Assembly (NCBI GenBank): GCA_003567075.1
Contig: PXAU01000352.1
Coordinates: 1-6,529 of the forward strand
Direction: 5' to 3'
Length of the DNA: 6,529 nucleotides
DNA from: Trueperaceae bacterium
GTDB taxonomy: Bacteria; Deinococcota; Deinococci; Deinococcales; Trueperaceae
The position numbers and the translations under genes are program-made. Positions within the stretch are counted from its first letter, which is position 1. The number at the start of each line of letters is the position of its first letter. The notes beneath the pieces are model-generated. The model was not told the DNA's origin and ran no database searches. It saw only the letters and a list, made by a program, of their open reading frames with translations. This document shows, piece after piece, positions 1 through 6,529 of the stretch.

Positions 1-724
1 CTTGTTGGTGATCGGCGCCGTCACGATGGTGAGCGGCGTCCTCACCGCCGCAGCCCAGGATGACGTCCGCAAGATCTTGTCGTTCCACATCATCAGCCAG
101 ATCGGCTACATGGTGGTGGGGTTGGCGCTCTACACGCCGCTGGCGTTGGCGGGCACGGTGTTCTACCTCGTCCACGTCATCATCGCCAAAGCCAACCTGT
201 TCCTGATCGCCGGCATCGCCAGGCATCTGGTCGGCAGCTTCGACCTGCGCCGCAGCGGCGGCCTGTACAAGGCTGCGCCGCTCCTGTCGGCACTCTTCCT
301 GATCGCTGCCTTCGGGCTCACGGGCATACCACCGCTCTCGGGCTTCTGGGCCAAGCTGCTGGTGGTGCTGGCGGCACTCGAGACGTCCTCGTGGTGGGTC
401 GCAGCTGTCGCGCTCGGCGTGGGGATGCTCACGCTCTTCTCGATGCTCAAGATCTGGCAGTACGCCTATTGGGCGCCCGCGCCTGAGGGCGTCAGGATAG
501 GACGGCGCCCGTCGGCCCTGCTCTACGCGCCCGTGGTCGGCTTGGCGGCGCTCACGCTGCTCCTGGGCGTGTGGAGCCAACCGCTGATCTCGCTCGGTGA
601 CGCCGCCGCGGCGGAGCTCCTGGATCCAGCGCAGTACGTGGGCGCGGTGCTCGGTGTCGAGGCCGCCGACACGCTGCGGTCGCTCGCGCCGTCGCTGGCC
701 GAGTCCGGTGGGGTTGGACCGTGA
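1..724 (+). CDS. mrpD: Mrp/Mnh cation:proton antiporter subunit D, C-terminal part (5' end outside window)
   Basis: This is the last 240 residues of an integral membrane subunit of the Mrp Na+(K+)/H+ antiporter, related to the NuoL/M/N proton-pumping subunits of complex I (Proton_antipo_M family). The reading frame is open to the left edge, so the TTG at position 2 is not a true start; MrpD proteins are about 500 residues, so roughly the first half is missing. Hydrophobic helices alternate with short loops. Recognisable elements, counted from the TTG, are SHxIGY-like FHIISQIGYM (about 28-37), the LVHVIIAKANLFL helix with His58 and Lys63, and GIPPLSGFWAK (108-118). Lys118 sits where antiporter-like subunits carry a charged residue in a discontinuous helix. 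MrpD is preferred over NuoM/NuoN because mrpE, mrpF and mrpG follow directly. The stop TGA overlaps the GTG start of mrpE, which suggests translational coupling. Confidence 0.93.
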   Translation, partial: LLVIGAVTMVSGVLTAAAQDDVRKILSFHIISQIGYMVVGLALYTPLALAGTVFYLVHVIIAKANLFLIAGIARHLVGSFDLRRSGGLYKAAPLLSALFLIAAFGLTGIPPLSGFWAKLLVVLAALETSSWWVAAVALGVGMLTLFSMLKIWQYAYWAPAPEGVRIGRRPSALLYAPVVGLAALTLLLGVWSQPLISLGDAAAAELLDPAQYVGAVLGVEAADTLRSLAPSLAESGGVGP

Positions 725-1194
725 CCCTGTTCGCGATCAACCTGGTGCTGGCGCTGCTGTGGGCCATGGCGAACGGTGAGGTGACGCTGCTGACGCTCAG
801 TAGCGGCTTCCTGGTGGGCATGCTGGTGCTCCACCTGGTGGGCCCGGTGTTGGGCGACAGTCGCTACGCCCTGCGGTTCCTCGGTGCCATCGGCCTGATC
901 GTGTTCTTCCTGCGCGAGCTGGTGCTGTCGAGCGTGCGCGTGGCCATCGACGTGTTGCGCCCTGCCTTCACCATGCGTCCTGCCTTCATCCAGGTGCCGC
1001 TCGACGTGCAGGACGACGTCCAGATCACCATGCTCGCCAACCTCGTCTCGCTGACCCCGGGGACGCTCTCGGTCGACGTCAGCGATGACAAGAGCAACCT
1101 CTACGTCCACGCCATGTACGGTGACGATCCCGACGCGGAGGTGAAGCGGATCAAGCACAGCTTCGAGCGCCGCATCCAGGAGGTGTTCCGATGA
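721..1194 (+). CDS. mrpE: Mrp/Mnh cation:proton antiporter subunit E
   Basis: A 157-residue MnhE-family membrane protein and accessory subunit of the Mrp antiporter complex. The N-terminal part (about residues 1-75) holds hydrophobic helices, including the family-typical segment around FFLRELVLSSVRVA (62-75). The C-terminal part is a soluble domain with the conserved LANLVSLTPGTLSVDV stretch (105-120) followed by LYVHAMY (127-133). The length matches the family norm of about 155-170. The start is the GTG at 721, overlapping the mrpD stop as GTGA. The sequence before it is only loosely purine-rich, so coupling to mrpD translation probably matters. The gene ends in an ATGA overlap with mrpF. 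MrpE is known to be needed for full antiport in several bacteria, but no transport activity is assigned to it alone. Confidence 0.95.
   Translation: MTLFAINLVLALLWAMANGEVTLLTLSSGFLVGMLVLHLVGPVLGDSRYALRFLGAIGLIVFFLRELVLSSVRVAIDVLRPAFTMRPAFIQVPLDVQDDVQITMLANLVSLTPGTLSVDVSDDKSNLYVHAMYGDDPDAEVKRIKHSFERRIQEVFR
1178..1183 (+). promoter_or_regulatory. Shine-Dalgarno for mrpF
   Basis: A perfect AGGAGG lies inside the 3' end of mrpE, seven bases before the mrpF ATG at 1191. It supports this start and shows that mrpF has its own strong initiation signal although its ATG overlaps the mrpE stop. Confidence 0.8.
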
Positions 1195-1493
1195 GCGAGC
1201 TCGGTGGCGCCACCGGTGTCCTCCAGCTGGCCGTGCTGGTGGCCTTCGCGGCTACGGCCCTCGCGCTGGTCGCGGCCTTCGTCCGGGTCGTGACAGGCCC
1301 CAGCCTGGCCGATCGGGTGCTGGCCCTCGACATGATCGGTCTCGTCTCGGTCTCGATCATCGCGGCCTACGCGATCGCCTCGGGTCAGGCGCTGTTCCTC
1401 GACGCGGCCATCGCGCTGGCTCTGATCGCGTTCCTCGGGACGGTCGCGTTCTCGCGCTTCATCGAGTGGCGACGGGGGAGTGGCGATGAGTGA
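1191..1493 (+). CDS. mrpF: Mrp/Mnh cation:proton antiporter subunit F
   Basis: A 100-residue MrpF/PhaF-family membrane subunit with three predicted transmembrane helices (about residues 10-32, 45-63 and 68-88). The family signature between helices 1 and 2 is clear: RVVTGPSLADRVLALDMIG (32-50), with Gly36, Pro37, Asp41, Arg42 and the buried Asp47. Helix 3 follows as DAAIALALIAFLGTVAFSRF (71-90), leading to a short charged C-terminus. The length is typical. The ATG start is preceded by AGGAGG and overlaps the mrpE stop as ATGA. The small F and G subunits pack together in the known Mrp complexes. The order E-F-G and the tight overlaps match the usual mrp operon. Confidence 0.95.
   Translation: MSELGGATGVLQLAVLVAFAATALALVAAFVRVVTGPSLADRVLALDMIGLVSVSIIAAYAIASGQALFLDAAIALALIAFLGTVAFSRFIEWRRGSGDE
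1474..1480 (+). promoter_or_regulatory. Shine-Dalgarno deciding the mrpG start
   Basis: GGGGGAG lies five bases before the ATG at 1486. The in-frame GTG at 1480 overlaps this purine run and would have no room for ribosome binding, so the ATG is the better start and the upstream GTG should be ignored. Confidence 0.65.
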
Positions 1494-1905
1494 CACGATC
1501 GGTGCCGTGCTGCTGGCCGCGGGTGGTTTCTTCGTGTTCGTGGCCGCGCTCGGCGTGTTGCGGCTTCCCGACCTGTTCATGCGTATGCATGCGGCCACCA
1601 AGGCGGGCACGCTCGGGGCTGGCTTGGTGCTGATGGCGGCCGCCGTGGTGTTCGGCGATCTCGGTGTCGCGGTCAAGGCCGTGGTGGTGTTCGTGTTTCT
1701 GCTGCTCACCGCCCCGGTGGCGGCACACGTGTTGGGACGCGCCGCGTACTACGACGGTGTCGCGGTGTGGGAGCGGACCCATCGCGACGACCTGCAGGGT
1801 CGCTACGACGACGCGCGTGGACCGAGCGCCGCCCCGGCGGGTTCGCGGGCACCCGGCCATGCAGCGGGCGACGACGCCGGGACCAGCGGCTCTGCCGAAC
1901 ACTGA
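1486..1905 (+). CDS. mrpG: Mrp/Mnh cation:proton antiporter subunit G, with a hydrophilic C-terminal tail
   Basis: A 139-residue MnhG/PhaG-family membrane subunit, the last in the Mrp operon. It has three hydrophobic helices, about residues 4-24, 40-58 and 62-83. The signature LGVLRLPDLFMRMHAATK (22-39) is fully present, followed by GTLGAGL (41-47) and LLLTAPVAAHVLGRAAY (72-88). MrpG proteins are usually about 110-125 residues. Here the family part ends near residue 107 and about 30 residues rich in Ala, Gly, Ser, Asp and Pro follow. This tail has no motif I recognise and is probably a disordered cytoplasmic extension. The start overlaps the last eight bases of mrpF. The next gene lies 138 bases away, so this is the likely end of the antiporter operon. 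Confidence 0.94.
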   Translation: MSDTIGAVLLAAGGFFVFVAALGVLRLPDLFMRMHAATKAGTLGAGLVLMAAAVVFGDLGVAVKAVVVFVFLLLTAPVAAHVLGRAAYYDGVAVWERTHRDDLQGRYDDARGPSAAPAGSRAPGHAAGDDAGTSGSAEH

Positions 1906-1924
1906 GCGCTCACGTGCGGCGCTC
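1904..1924 (+). terminator. Possible hairpin after mrpG
   Basis: GAGCGC (1904-1909) pairs with GCGCTC (1919-1924) across a nine-base loop, overlapping the mrpG stop. A competing ten-base palindrome TGAGCGCTCA covers 1903-1912. There is no T-run after the stem, so it is not a standard intrinsic terminator. The position fits the end of the mrp operon, but six base pairs in GC-rich DNA can arise by chance. Confidence 0.22.
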
Positions 1925-1963
1925 CTGACGCAGCAGCGACCGGGCGGGGCGAAGGTCTGGGGG

Positions 1964-1992
1964 GTGACGGCCTGGTACCGTGGTGGCATGCT
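1964..1992 (+). promoter_or_regulatory. Weak promoter candidate for kbl-tdh
   Basis: GTGACG (1964-1969) resembles a -35 TTGACA. Seventeen bases later CATGCT (1987-1992) resembles a -10 TATAAT. Transcription would then begin near 1998-2000 and leave a leader of about 45 bases before kbl. Both boxes are imperfect. The 1906-2043 gap is the only place in the window where kbl-tdh could have its own promoter. Confidence 0.22.
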
Positions 1993-2029
1993 CGTCACAG
2001 CCTGGTTCGTCACGCCCTACGAGCGATTC

Positions 2030-2034
2030 GGAGG
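2030..2034 (+). promoter_or_regulatory. Shine-Dalgarno for kbl
   Basis: GGAGG lies nine bases upstream of the ATG at 2044 and supports that start for kbl. Confidence 0.75.
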
Positions 2035-2043
2035 TCCCTAGCG

Positions 2044-3254
<1,211 letters not shown>

Positions 3255-3258
<4 letters not shown>

Positions 3259-4286
3259 GAGCCCTGGCGAAGCTCGAGCCGCGACCCGGCATGTGGCAGA
3301 TCGACGCGCCCGAACCGAGCCCAGGCCCGAACGACGTGCTCATCTGTATCCGCCGCACCAGCATCTGCGGCACCGACGTCCATATCGACAGCTGGGACGC
3401 CTGGGCGGCACGCACCATCCCGATCCCGATGATCACTGGGCACGAGTACATGGGGACGGTGCTGGAGGTGGGCAGCGAGGTCCGGGGTGTGCGCGTGGGT
3501 GATCGCGTCTCGGGCGAGGGCCACATCACCTGCGGCCACTGCCGGAACTGCCGGGCCGGCCGCCGCCACCTGTGCCGGAACACCGAAGGTGTGGGCGTCA
3601 ACCGCCCCGGCGCCTTCGCCGAGCGCTTCGTGCTGCCGGCGTCCAACGTGTTCGTGATCCCCGAGGCGATCCCCGACGATTGGGCGGCGATCCTGGACCC
3701 CTTCGGCAACGCCGTCCACACGGCGCTGGCATTCGATCTGGTGGGGGAGGACGTGCTCATCACCGGGGCGGGGCCGATCGGCTGCATGGCCGCTGCCGTC
3801 TGCCGCTTCGTCGGCGCGCGGCACGTCGTCGTCACCGACGTGAACCCGTACCGGCTCGCCATCGCCGAGCGCATGGGAGCGTCGCGGGTGGTGGACGTCC
3901 GCGGCGACGTCGACCTCCGTGAGGTGACGGACGACCTCGGCATGACCGAGGGCTTCGACGTGGCGCTCGAGATGTCGGGTGCCGGTGCCGCCTTCGCACA
4001 GCTGCTGGAGCACGTCAACTGGGGTGGGCACGTGGCGCTCCTCGGCATCCCACCGGCCGAGGTGGCAGTCGACTGGGACCTGGTCATCTTCAAGGGCCTG
4101 ACGCTCAAGGGCATCTACGGCCGCGAGATGTTCGAGACCTGGTACAAGATGGCCGGCATGCTGCAGTCGGGGCTCGACCTCGAACCCGTCATCACCCATC
4201 GCTTGGAAGCCTCGGACTACCGCCAGGGCTTCGACGCGATGCGCTCGGGCCAGGCCGGCAAGGTGATCCTGCGCTGGCAGGATTGA
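3255..4286 (+). CDS. tdh: L-threonine 3-dehydrogenase (zinc-dependent, MDR family)
   Basis: Oxidises L-threonine with NAD+ to 2-amino-3-ketobutyrate, which Kbl then cleaves; cytoplasmic. The 343 residues match E. coli Tdh (341). The N-terminal catalytic domain (about 1-145) has the zinc ligands Cys38 in TSICGTDVH (35-43) and His63-Glu64 in TGHEYMG (61-67). A structural zinc site uses Cys93, Cys96, Cys99 and Cys107. His90 in GEGHITC is the position known to affect substrate preference in E. coli. DPFGNAVHTA (148-157) is also conserved. The Rossmann domain carries GAGPIG (171-176), with Asp195 at the end of the second strand indicating NAD rather than NADP. LGIPP (263-267) and GIYGREMFETWYKM (286-299) are Tdh-typical. 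The GTG start overlaps the kbl stop as GTGA, and the N-terminus MRALAKLEP lines up with family members, so the start is secure. No key residue is missing. Confidence 0.97.
4266..4283 (+). terminator. Hairpin at the end of tdh, possible terminator between convergent genes
   Basis: ATCCTGC (4266-4272) pairs perfectly with GCAGGAT (4277-4283) around a four-base GCTG loop, and two outer G-T wobble pairs could extend it. It overlaps the last tdh codons and stops just before the TGA. No T-run follows on either strand. On the minus strand it lies about 40 bases beyond the SDR stop. Only 37 bases separate the two convergent stop codons and I see no better terminator there. The match may partly be coincidence, since it is coding sequence. 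Confidence 0.3.
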
Positions 4287-4323
4287 GGTCGGGTTCGCGT
4301 AACGGCCGCGGTCGCCTCGTGGT

Positions 4324-5265
4324 TCAGAGCCAGCCGTGCTCCCGATACCAGAGGGCGGTGCGGATCAATCCCTCGGGCAGTAGCACCCGCGCTTGCCACC
4401 CGCTCGCAGCCTCCGTCGCCGACGTGTCGCACGTGTAGCTGTACGCCGCCAGATCGCGTGCGCGCCGGCGGTCGAGCAGGGGCGTGTCGTGCCGCAGTCG
4501 GGCGACGCCTTCCGCGGCCAGCGCCAGTACCTCGAACGCCACAGCTGGCAGGTGGAGCGGGCGAACCGGACGCTCGAGTGCATCGGCCAGGCAGCGCGCG
4601 ACCTCGCTCCAGGGGTAGCGCGACGGCTCGGCGACCGGCCACGGGCCGACGCCGAGCGGCTGCGCCACGACCTGCACGATCAGGTCGGCGAGGTCGCCGA
4701 CGAAGATCGGCTGGATCGCCAGGTCGCGCGCCGGCACCGGCACCAGGCCGCGGCGAGCGAGCGCGAACAGGGGCAGCAGGTCGGTGTCTCGGGGTCCGTA
4801 GACGCCCCCCACGGCCAGCGTGGTGATGGCAACGCGGTCGGCGAACGAGGCGGCGACGCGCTCGGCGTCGCGCTTGCTGGCGCCATAGGGGCTGATGGCG
4901 TGCGTCGCTCGGTCAGGCCCGCGGGCGGCGAGCGAGCTGATGAGCACCACGTGCCGGACACCCGCCGCGACCGCGCCCACGAGGATGGTCCGCGTCCCCT
5001 CGACGTTGACGCGACGGTACTCGTCGTCCTGGTGCGCGCGCGTGATGCCCGCGGCATGCACCACGGTGTCGATGCCCGCCAGCGCCGGTGGTAGGTGGTC
5101 GGGGTGGTCGAGATCGAGCTCGACGCGCTCGAAGGGCCTCCCGTCGACCCAGCGCAGGTCGCTGTGCCGCCGCACGGTCACGCGGACGTGGTGCCCCGCG
5201 AGCGCGAGTGCTTCGGCGGCGTGGCTACCGACCAGCCCGGTCGCGCCCGTCACGAGCACGCGCAT
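4324..5265 (-). CDS. NAD(P)-dependent extended SDR (epimerase/dehydratase or ketoreductase type)
   Basis: A 313-residue cytoplasmic oxidoreductase of the extended short-chain dehydrogenase/reductase superfamily (NAD-dependent epimerase/dehydratase, dihydroflavonol-reductase-like). The N-terminal Rossmann motif is TGATGLVG (6-13), DLDH (51-54) follows the third strand, and VVHAAGITR (68-76) is the cofactor-side loop. The active site looks complete: Ser110/Ser111 in LISSLA, Tyr127 and Lys131 in YGASK. VYGPRDTDLLPLF (155-167) and IFVGDLADLI (187-196) are family-typical. The usual Arg-Pro before VYGPRD is replaced by Ala-Val-Gly-Gly. The ATG at 5265 is chosen because MRVLVTGATG places the glycine motif normally; a GTG at 5313 would add 16 residues, and neither start has a clear Shine-Dalgarno. 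It follows the serine palmitoyltransferase-like gene by 118 bases on the same strand, so a 3-keto-lipid reductase role is plausible. The exact substrate is unknown. Confidence 0.85.
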   Translation of the reverse strand: MRVLVTGATGLVGSHAAEALALAGHHVRVTVRRHSDLRWVDGRPFERVELDLDHPDHLPPALAGIDTVVHAAGITRAHQDDEYRRVNVEGTRTILVGAVAAGVRHVVLISSLAARGPDRATHAISPYGASKRDAERVAASFADRVAITTLAVGGVYGPRDTDLLPLFALARRGLVPVPARDLAIQPIFVGDLADLIVQVVAQPLGVGPWPVAEPSRYPWSEVARCLADALERPVRPLHLPAVAFEVLALAAEGVARLRHDTPLLDRRRARDLAAYSYTCDTSATEAASGWQARVLLPEGLIRTALWYREHGWL

Positions 5266-5383
5266 GGCTAAGAGGGGTGCTGGCCCAAGTCCCGCGCAGC
5301 GCTCGAGGTGCACCCCGGTCGGCGAGAGTTTCTCGCGCTCGCTGTGGTCGGCGCGTCGATCGACGCTCCCTGCGCGCTCATCG
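5266..5383 (-). other. Gap between synthase and SDR genes with two dyad-symmetric elements
   Basis: This 118-base gap holds a perfect 14-bp palindrome, GCGTCGATCGACGC, at 5353-5366, flanked after one mismatch by a further GG/CC pairing (5350-5369). It also holds an inverted repeat, GCGAGA (5322-5327) and TCTCGC (5331-5336), with a three-base loop. A longer-range pair, GGGGTGC (5274-5280) and GCACCCC (5310-5316), brackets the SDR leader. None is followed by a T-run. They could be an operator, an RNA hairpin trimming the synthase message, or chance in GC-rich DNA. I see no small gene here. Confidence 0.4.
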
Positions 5384-5400
5384 TCACGCGATCACGCCCA
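5384..5400. repeat. 17-bp sequence shared by the two synthase genes, copy 2 (3' end of the serine palmitoyltransferase-like gene)
   Basis: Read on the minus strand, this is TGGGCGTGATCGCGTGA, identical to the last 17 bases of kbl at 3242-3258. The identity ends exactly here: the next base inward differs between the two genes. Confidence 0.6.
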
Positions 5401-6529
5401 CCTGCCGGCCAACGGTACGGAACACGTCGAGCAACCGATCGAGCTGCTCGGGGGTGTGGTTGGCGTTGACGCTGGTGCGGATGATGGCGCGGTCCTTCGG
5501 AACGCTCGGGGGGAGGGCGGGCGTGGTGAACACGCCGGCGTCCCAGGCGGCGCGCCAGAACCGCACCGTGAGGTCATCGGGACCGATCAGGAGCGGCACG
5601 ATAGGGGTCTCGGACCCGAGCGTGTCGAAGCCCAACGCCGTGACCCCGTCACGGAGGTGGCGCACGTTGGCCCACAGTTGCTCGCGGTGCCAGGGCTCTT
5701 GCTCCATGATATCGAGCGCCTGGATGACGGCGGCCATCTGCATGGCGGGGAGCGCCGCCGTGAAGATGAACGGCCGGGCCATGTGCTTGATCCAGTTGAC
5801 GACCTTCGTGTCACCGGCGACGAAACCGCCGACCGACGCGAACGACTTCGAGAACGTCCCGAAGATCAGGTCGACCTCGTCTTCGAGACCGAAGTGCTCG
5901 GCCGTGCCACGGCCACCCCCCCCCAGCACGCCCGAGGCGTGGGCATCGTCGACGACCACGCGCGCCTCGTAGCGCTCGGCGAGGGCGACGATCTCTGGCA
6001 GCTTGGCGATGTGGCCGCTCATCGAGAACACGCCATCGGTCACGATCATGCGTCCGCCGGGACGGTCGGCGTCGCGGGCCAGCAGCCGCTCCAGGGCCGC
6101 CATGTCGCCGTGCTCGTACTTGCGCAGCGTGCCGTACGACAGGCGCGCGGCGTCGAAGAGGCAGGCGTGGTTCTCGCGGTCGTAGTACAGGATGTCGTGC
6201 CGACCGATGAGGGATGCGATGACGGCCAGCGACCCCAGGAAACCAGCGCTGAAGGTGAGCGCGGCCGGCTTGCGCAAGAACACCGCCAGGCGGCGCTCGA
6301 GTTCCTCGTGCAGGGTGAGGGTTCCGGTCAGGAAGCGCGAGCCGGTGCAGCTGGTCCCGAAGTCGTCGAGCACCGCTCGGGCGGCCTCCTTGAGGCGCTG
6401 GTCCTGCGTCAGGCCGAGGTAGTCGTTCGAGCCCGTGATGACCATCTGGCGCCCGTTCACGGTGACGTAGCCACCGTCTTGCGCCGCGATCGGGCGGAAG
6501 TACGGGTGCAGGCCGGCCGCGCTCATCTC
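5384..6529 (-). CDS. Serine palmitoyltransferase-like alpha-oxoamine synthase (5' end probably outside window)
   Basis: A PLP enzyme that condenses an amino acid with an acyl thioester and releases CO2. Numbering is from the ATG at 6526. HPYFRPI (7-13) and GSNDYLGLT (32-40) resemble bacterial serine palmitoyltransferases. TGSRFLTGTL (61-70) follows, then ENHACLFD with the ring-stacking His120, VDDAHASGV (192-200) with Asp193, GTFSKSFASVGGF (223-235) with the PLP-binding Lys227, and IIRTSVNANHT (348-358) with Arg350, the expected carboxylate-binding Arg. Asp193-Lys227 spacing equals that in Kbl. Family members usually have a further 15-25 residues before this YFRPI motif, and only GAG precedes the ATG, so translation probably starts beyond position 6529. 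A run of nine G encodes Leu201-Gly204. The SDR gene follows on the same strand, suggesting a lipid operon. Serine plus palmitoyl-CoA or -ACP is the likely substrate pair; cysteate (sulfonolipids) or another amino acid is possible. Kbl or BioF is less likely. Confidence 0.85.
   Translation of the reverse strand, partial: EMSAAGLHPYFRPIAAQDGGYVTVNGRQMVITGSNDYLGLTQDQRLKEAARAVLDDFGTSCTGSRFLTGTLTLHEELERRLAVFLRKPAALTFSAGFLGSLAVIASLIGRHDILYYDRENHACLFDAARLSYGTLRKYEHGDMAALERLLARDADRPGGRMIVTDGVFSMSGHIAKLPEIVALAERYEARVVVDDAHASGVLGGGGRGTAEHFGLEDEVDLIFGTFSKSFASVGGFVAGDTKVVNWIKHMARPFIFTAALPAMQMAAVIQALDIMEQEPWHREQLWANVRHLRDGVTALGFDTLGSETPIVPLLIGPDDLTVRFWRAAWDAGVFTTPALPPSVPKDRAIIRTSVNANHTPEQLDRLLDVFRTVGRQVGVIA

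Noticed and set aside
1..724. NADH dehydrogenase subunit NuoM/NuoN
   Set aside because: The fold is shared, but mrpE, mrpF and mrpG directly follow with overlapping ends, so MrpD is the consistent identity.
523..1158. Open frame on the minus strand opposite mrpD/mrpE
   Set aside because: His/Gln/Arg/Asp-rich product typical of antisense translation of hydrophobic GC-rich genes.
4393..5094. Open frame on the plus strand opposite the SDR
   Set aside because: No family resemblance and Arg/Ala/Gly-rich; the minus strand carries clear SDR motifs.
4324..5265. SDR-type L-threonine 3-dehydrogenase
   Set aside because: Some bacteria use an epimerase-like Tdh, but a complete zinc-dependent tdh is already present with kbl. 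This gene faces the other way and is grouped with the lipid-type synthase.
5088..5972. Long open frame on the plus strand opposite the serine palmitoyltransferase-like gene
   Set aside because: Arg/Ser-rich, low-complexity product with no motifs; the opposite strand encodes a complete PLP enzyme core.
5384..6526. Autoinducer synthase CqsA or biotin enzyme BioF for the minus-strand synthase
   Set aside because: YFRPI, GTFSKSFASVGGF and the flanking motifs look like serine palmitoyltransferases, and no biotin or quorum-sensing neighbours are visible. Not excluded without a phylogeny.
6524..6526. ATG at 6526 as the true start of the serine palmitoyltransferase-like gene
   Set aside because: Only three bases precede it in the window, the frame stays open to the edge, and family members usually have further residues before this point. 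I treat the gene as 5'-partial.

Overview
This is a GC-rich stretch from a bacterial chromosome. Third codon positions are strongly G/C, GTG starts are used, and neighbouring genes often overlap by 4 to 8 bases. It reads as ordinary, densely packed chromosomal DNA. I see no tRNA, rRNA, CRISPR array, transposase or phage gene. The phylum cannot be fixed from the sequence. High-GC lineages such as Actinobacteria, Myxococcota, Deinococcota and some Proteobacteria all remain possible. The sphingolipid-type genes at the right end would fit a Gram-negative or otherwise sphingolipid-making organism, but that is inference.

Left block (1-1905, + strand): the distal part of a multisubunit Mrp/Mnh cation:proton antiporter operon. 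It holds the C-terminal part of MrpD, then complete MrpE, MrpF and MrpG. The genes overlap end to start (GTGA, ATGA, then an 8-base overlap), as expected for subunits of one membrane complex. The genes for MrpA/B/C would lie to the left of the window.

Middle block (2044-4286, + strand): kbl and tdh overlap by four bases and encode the two-step threonine-to-glycine route. Tdh oxidises L-threonine to 2-amino-3-ketobutyrate, and Kbl cleaves that with CoA to glycine and acetyl-CoA. A 138-base gap separates this pair from mrpG. It holds a possible terminator hairpin, a weak promoter candidate and a clear Shine-Dalgarno before kbl.

Right block (6529-4324, - strand): two genes converge on kbl-tdh. 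The first is an alpha-oxoamine synthase that looks like bacterial serine palmitoyltransferase; its N-terminus runs off the window. The second is an extended short-chain dehydrogenase/reductase with an intact Ser-Tyr-Lys set. A serine palmitoyltransferase-like enzyme followed by a ketoreductase-like SDR suggests the start of a sphingolipid or sphingolipid-like (for example sulfonolipid) pathway. The substrates cannot be read from the sequence.

The most interesting points are this lipid-type gene pair lying against a second member of the same PLP enzyme family (kbl), a nine-G run inside the synthase gene upstream of its catalytic lysine codon, an identical 17-bp sequence at the 3' ends of the two synthase genes, and two dyad-symmetric elements in the gap between the synthase and the SDR. 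Nothing here is a clearly new biological system.
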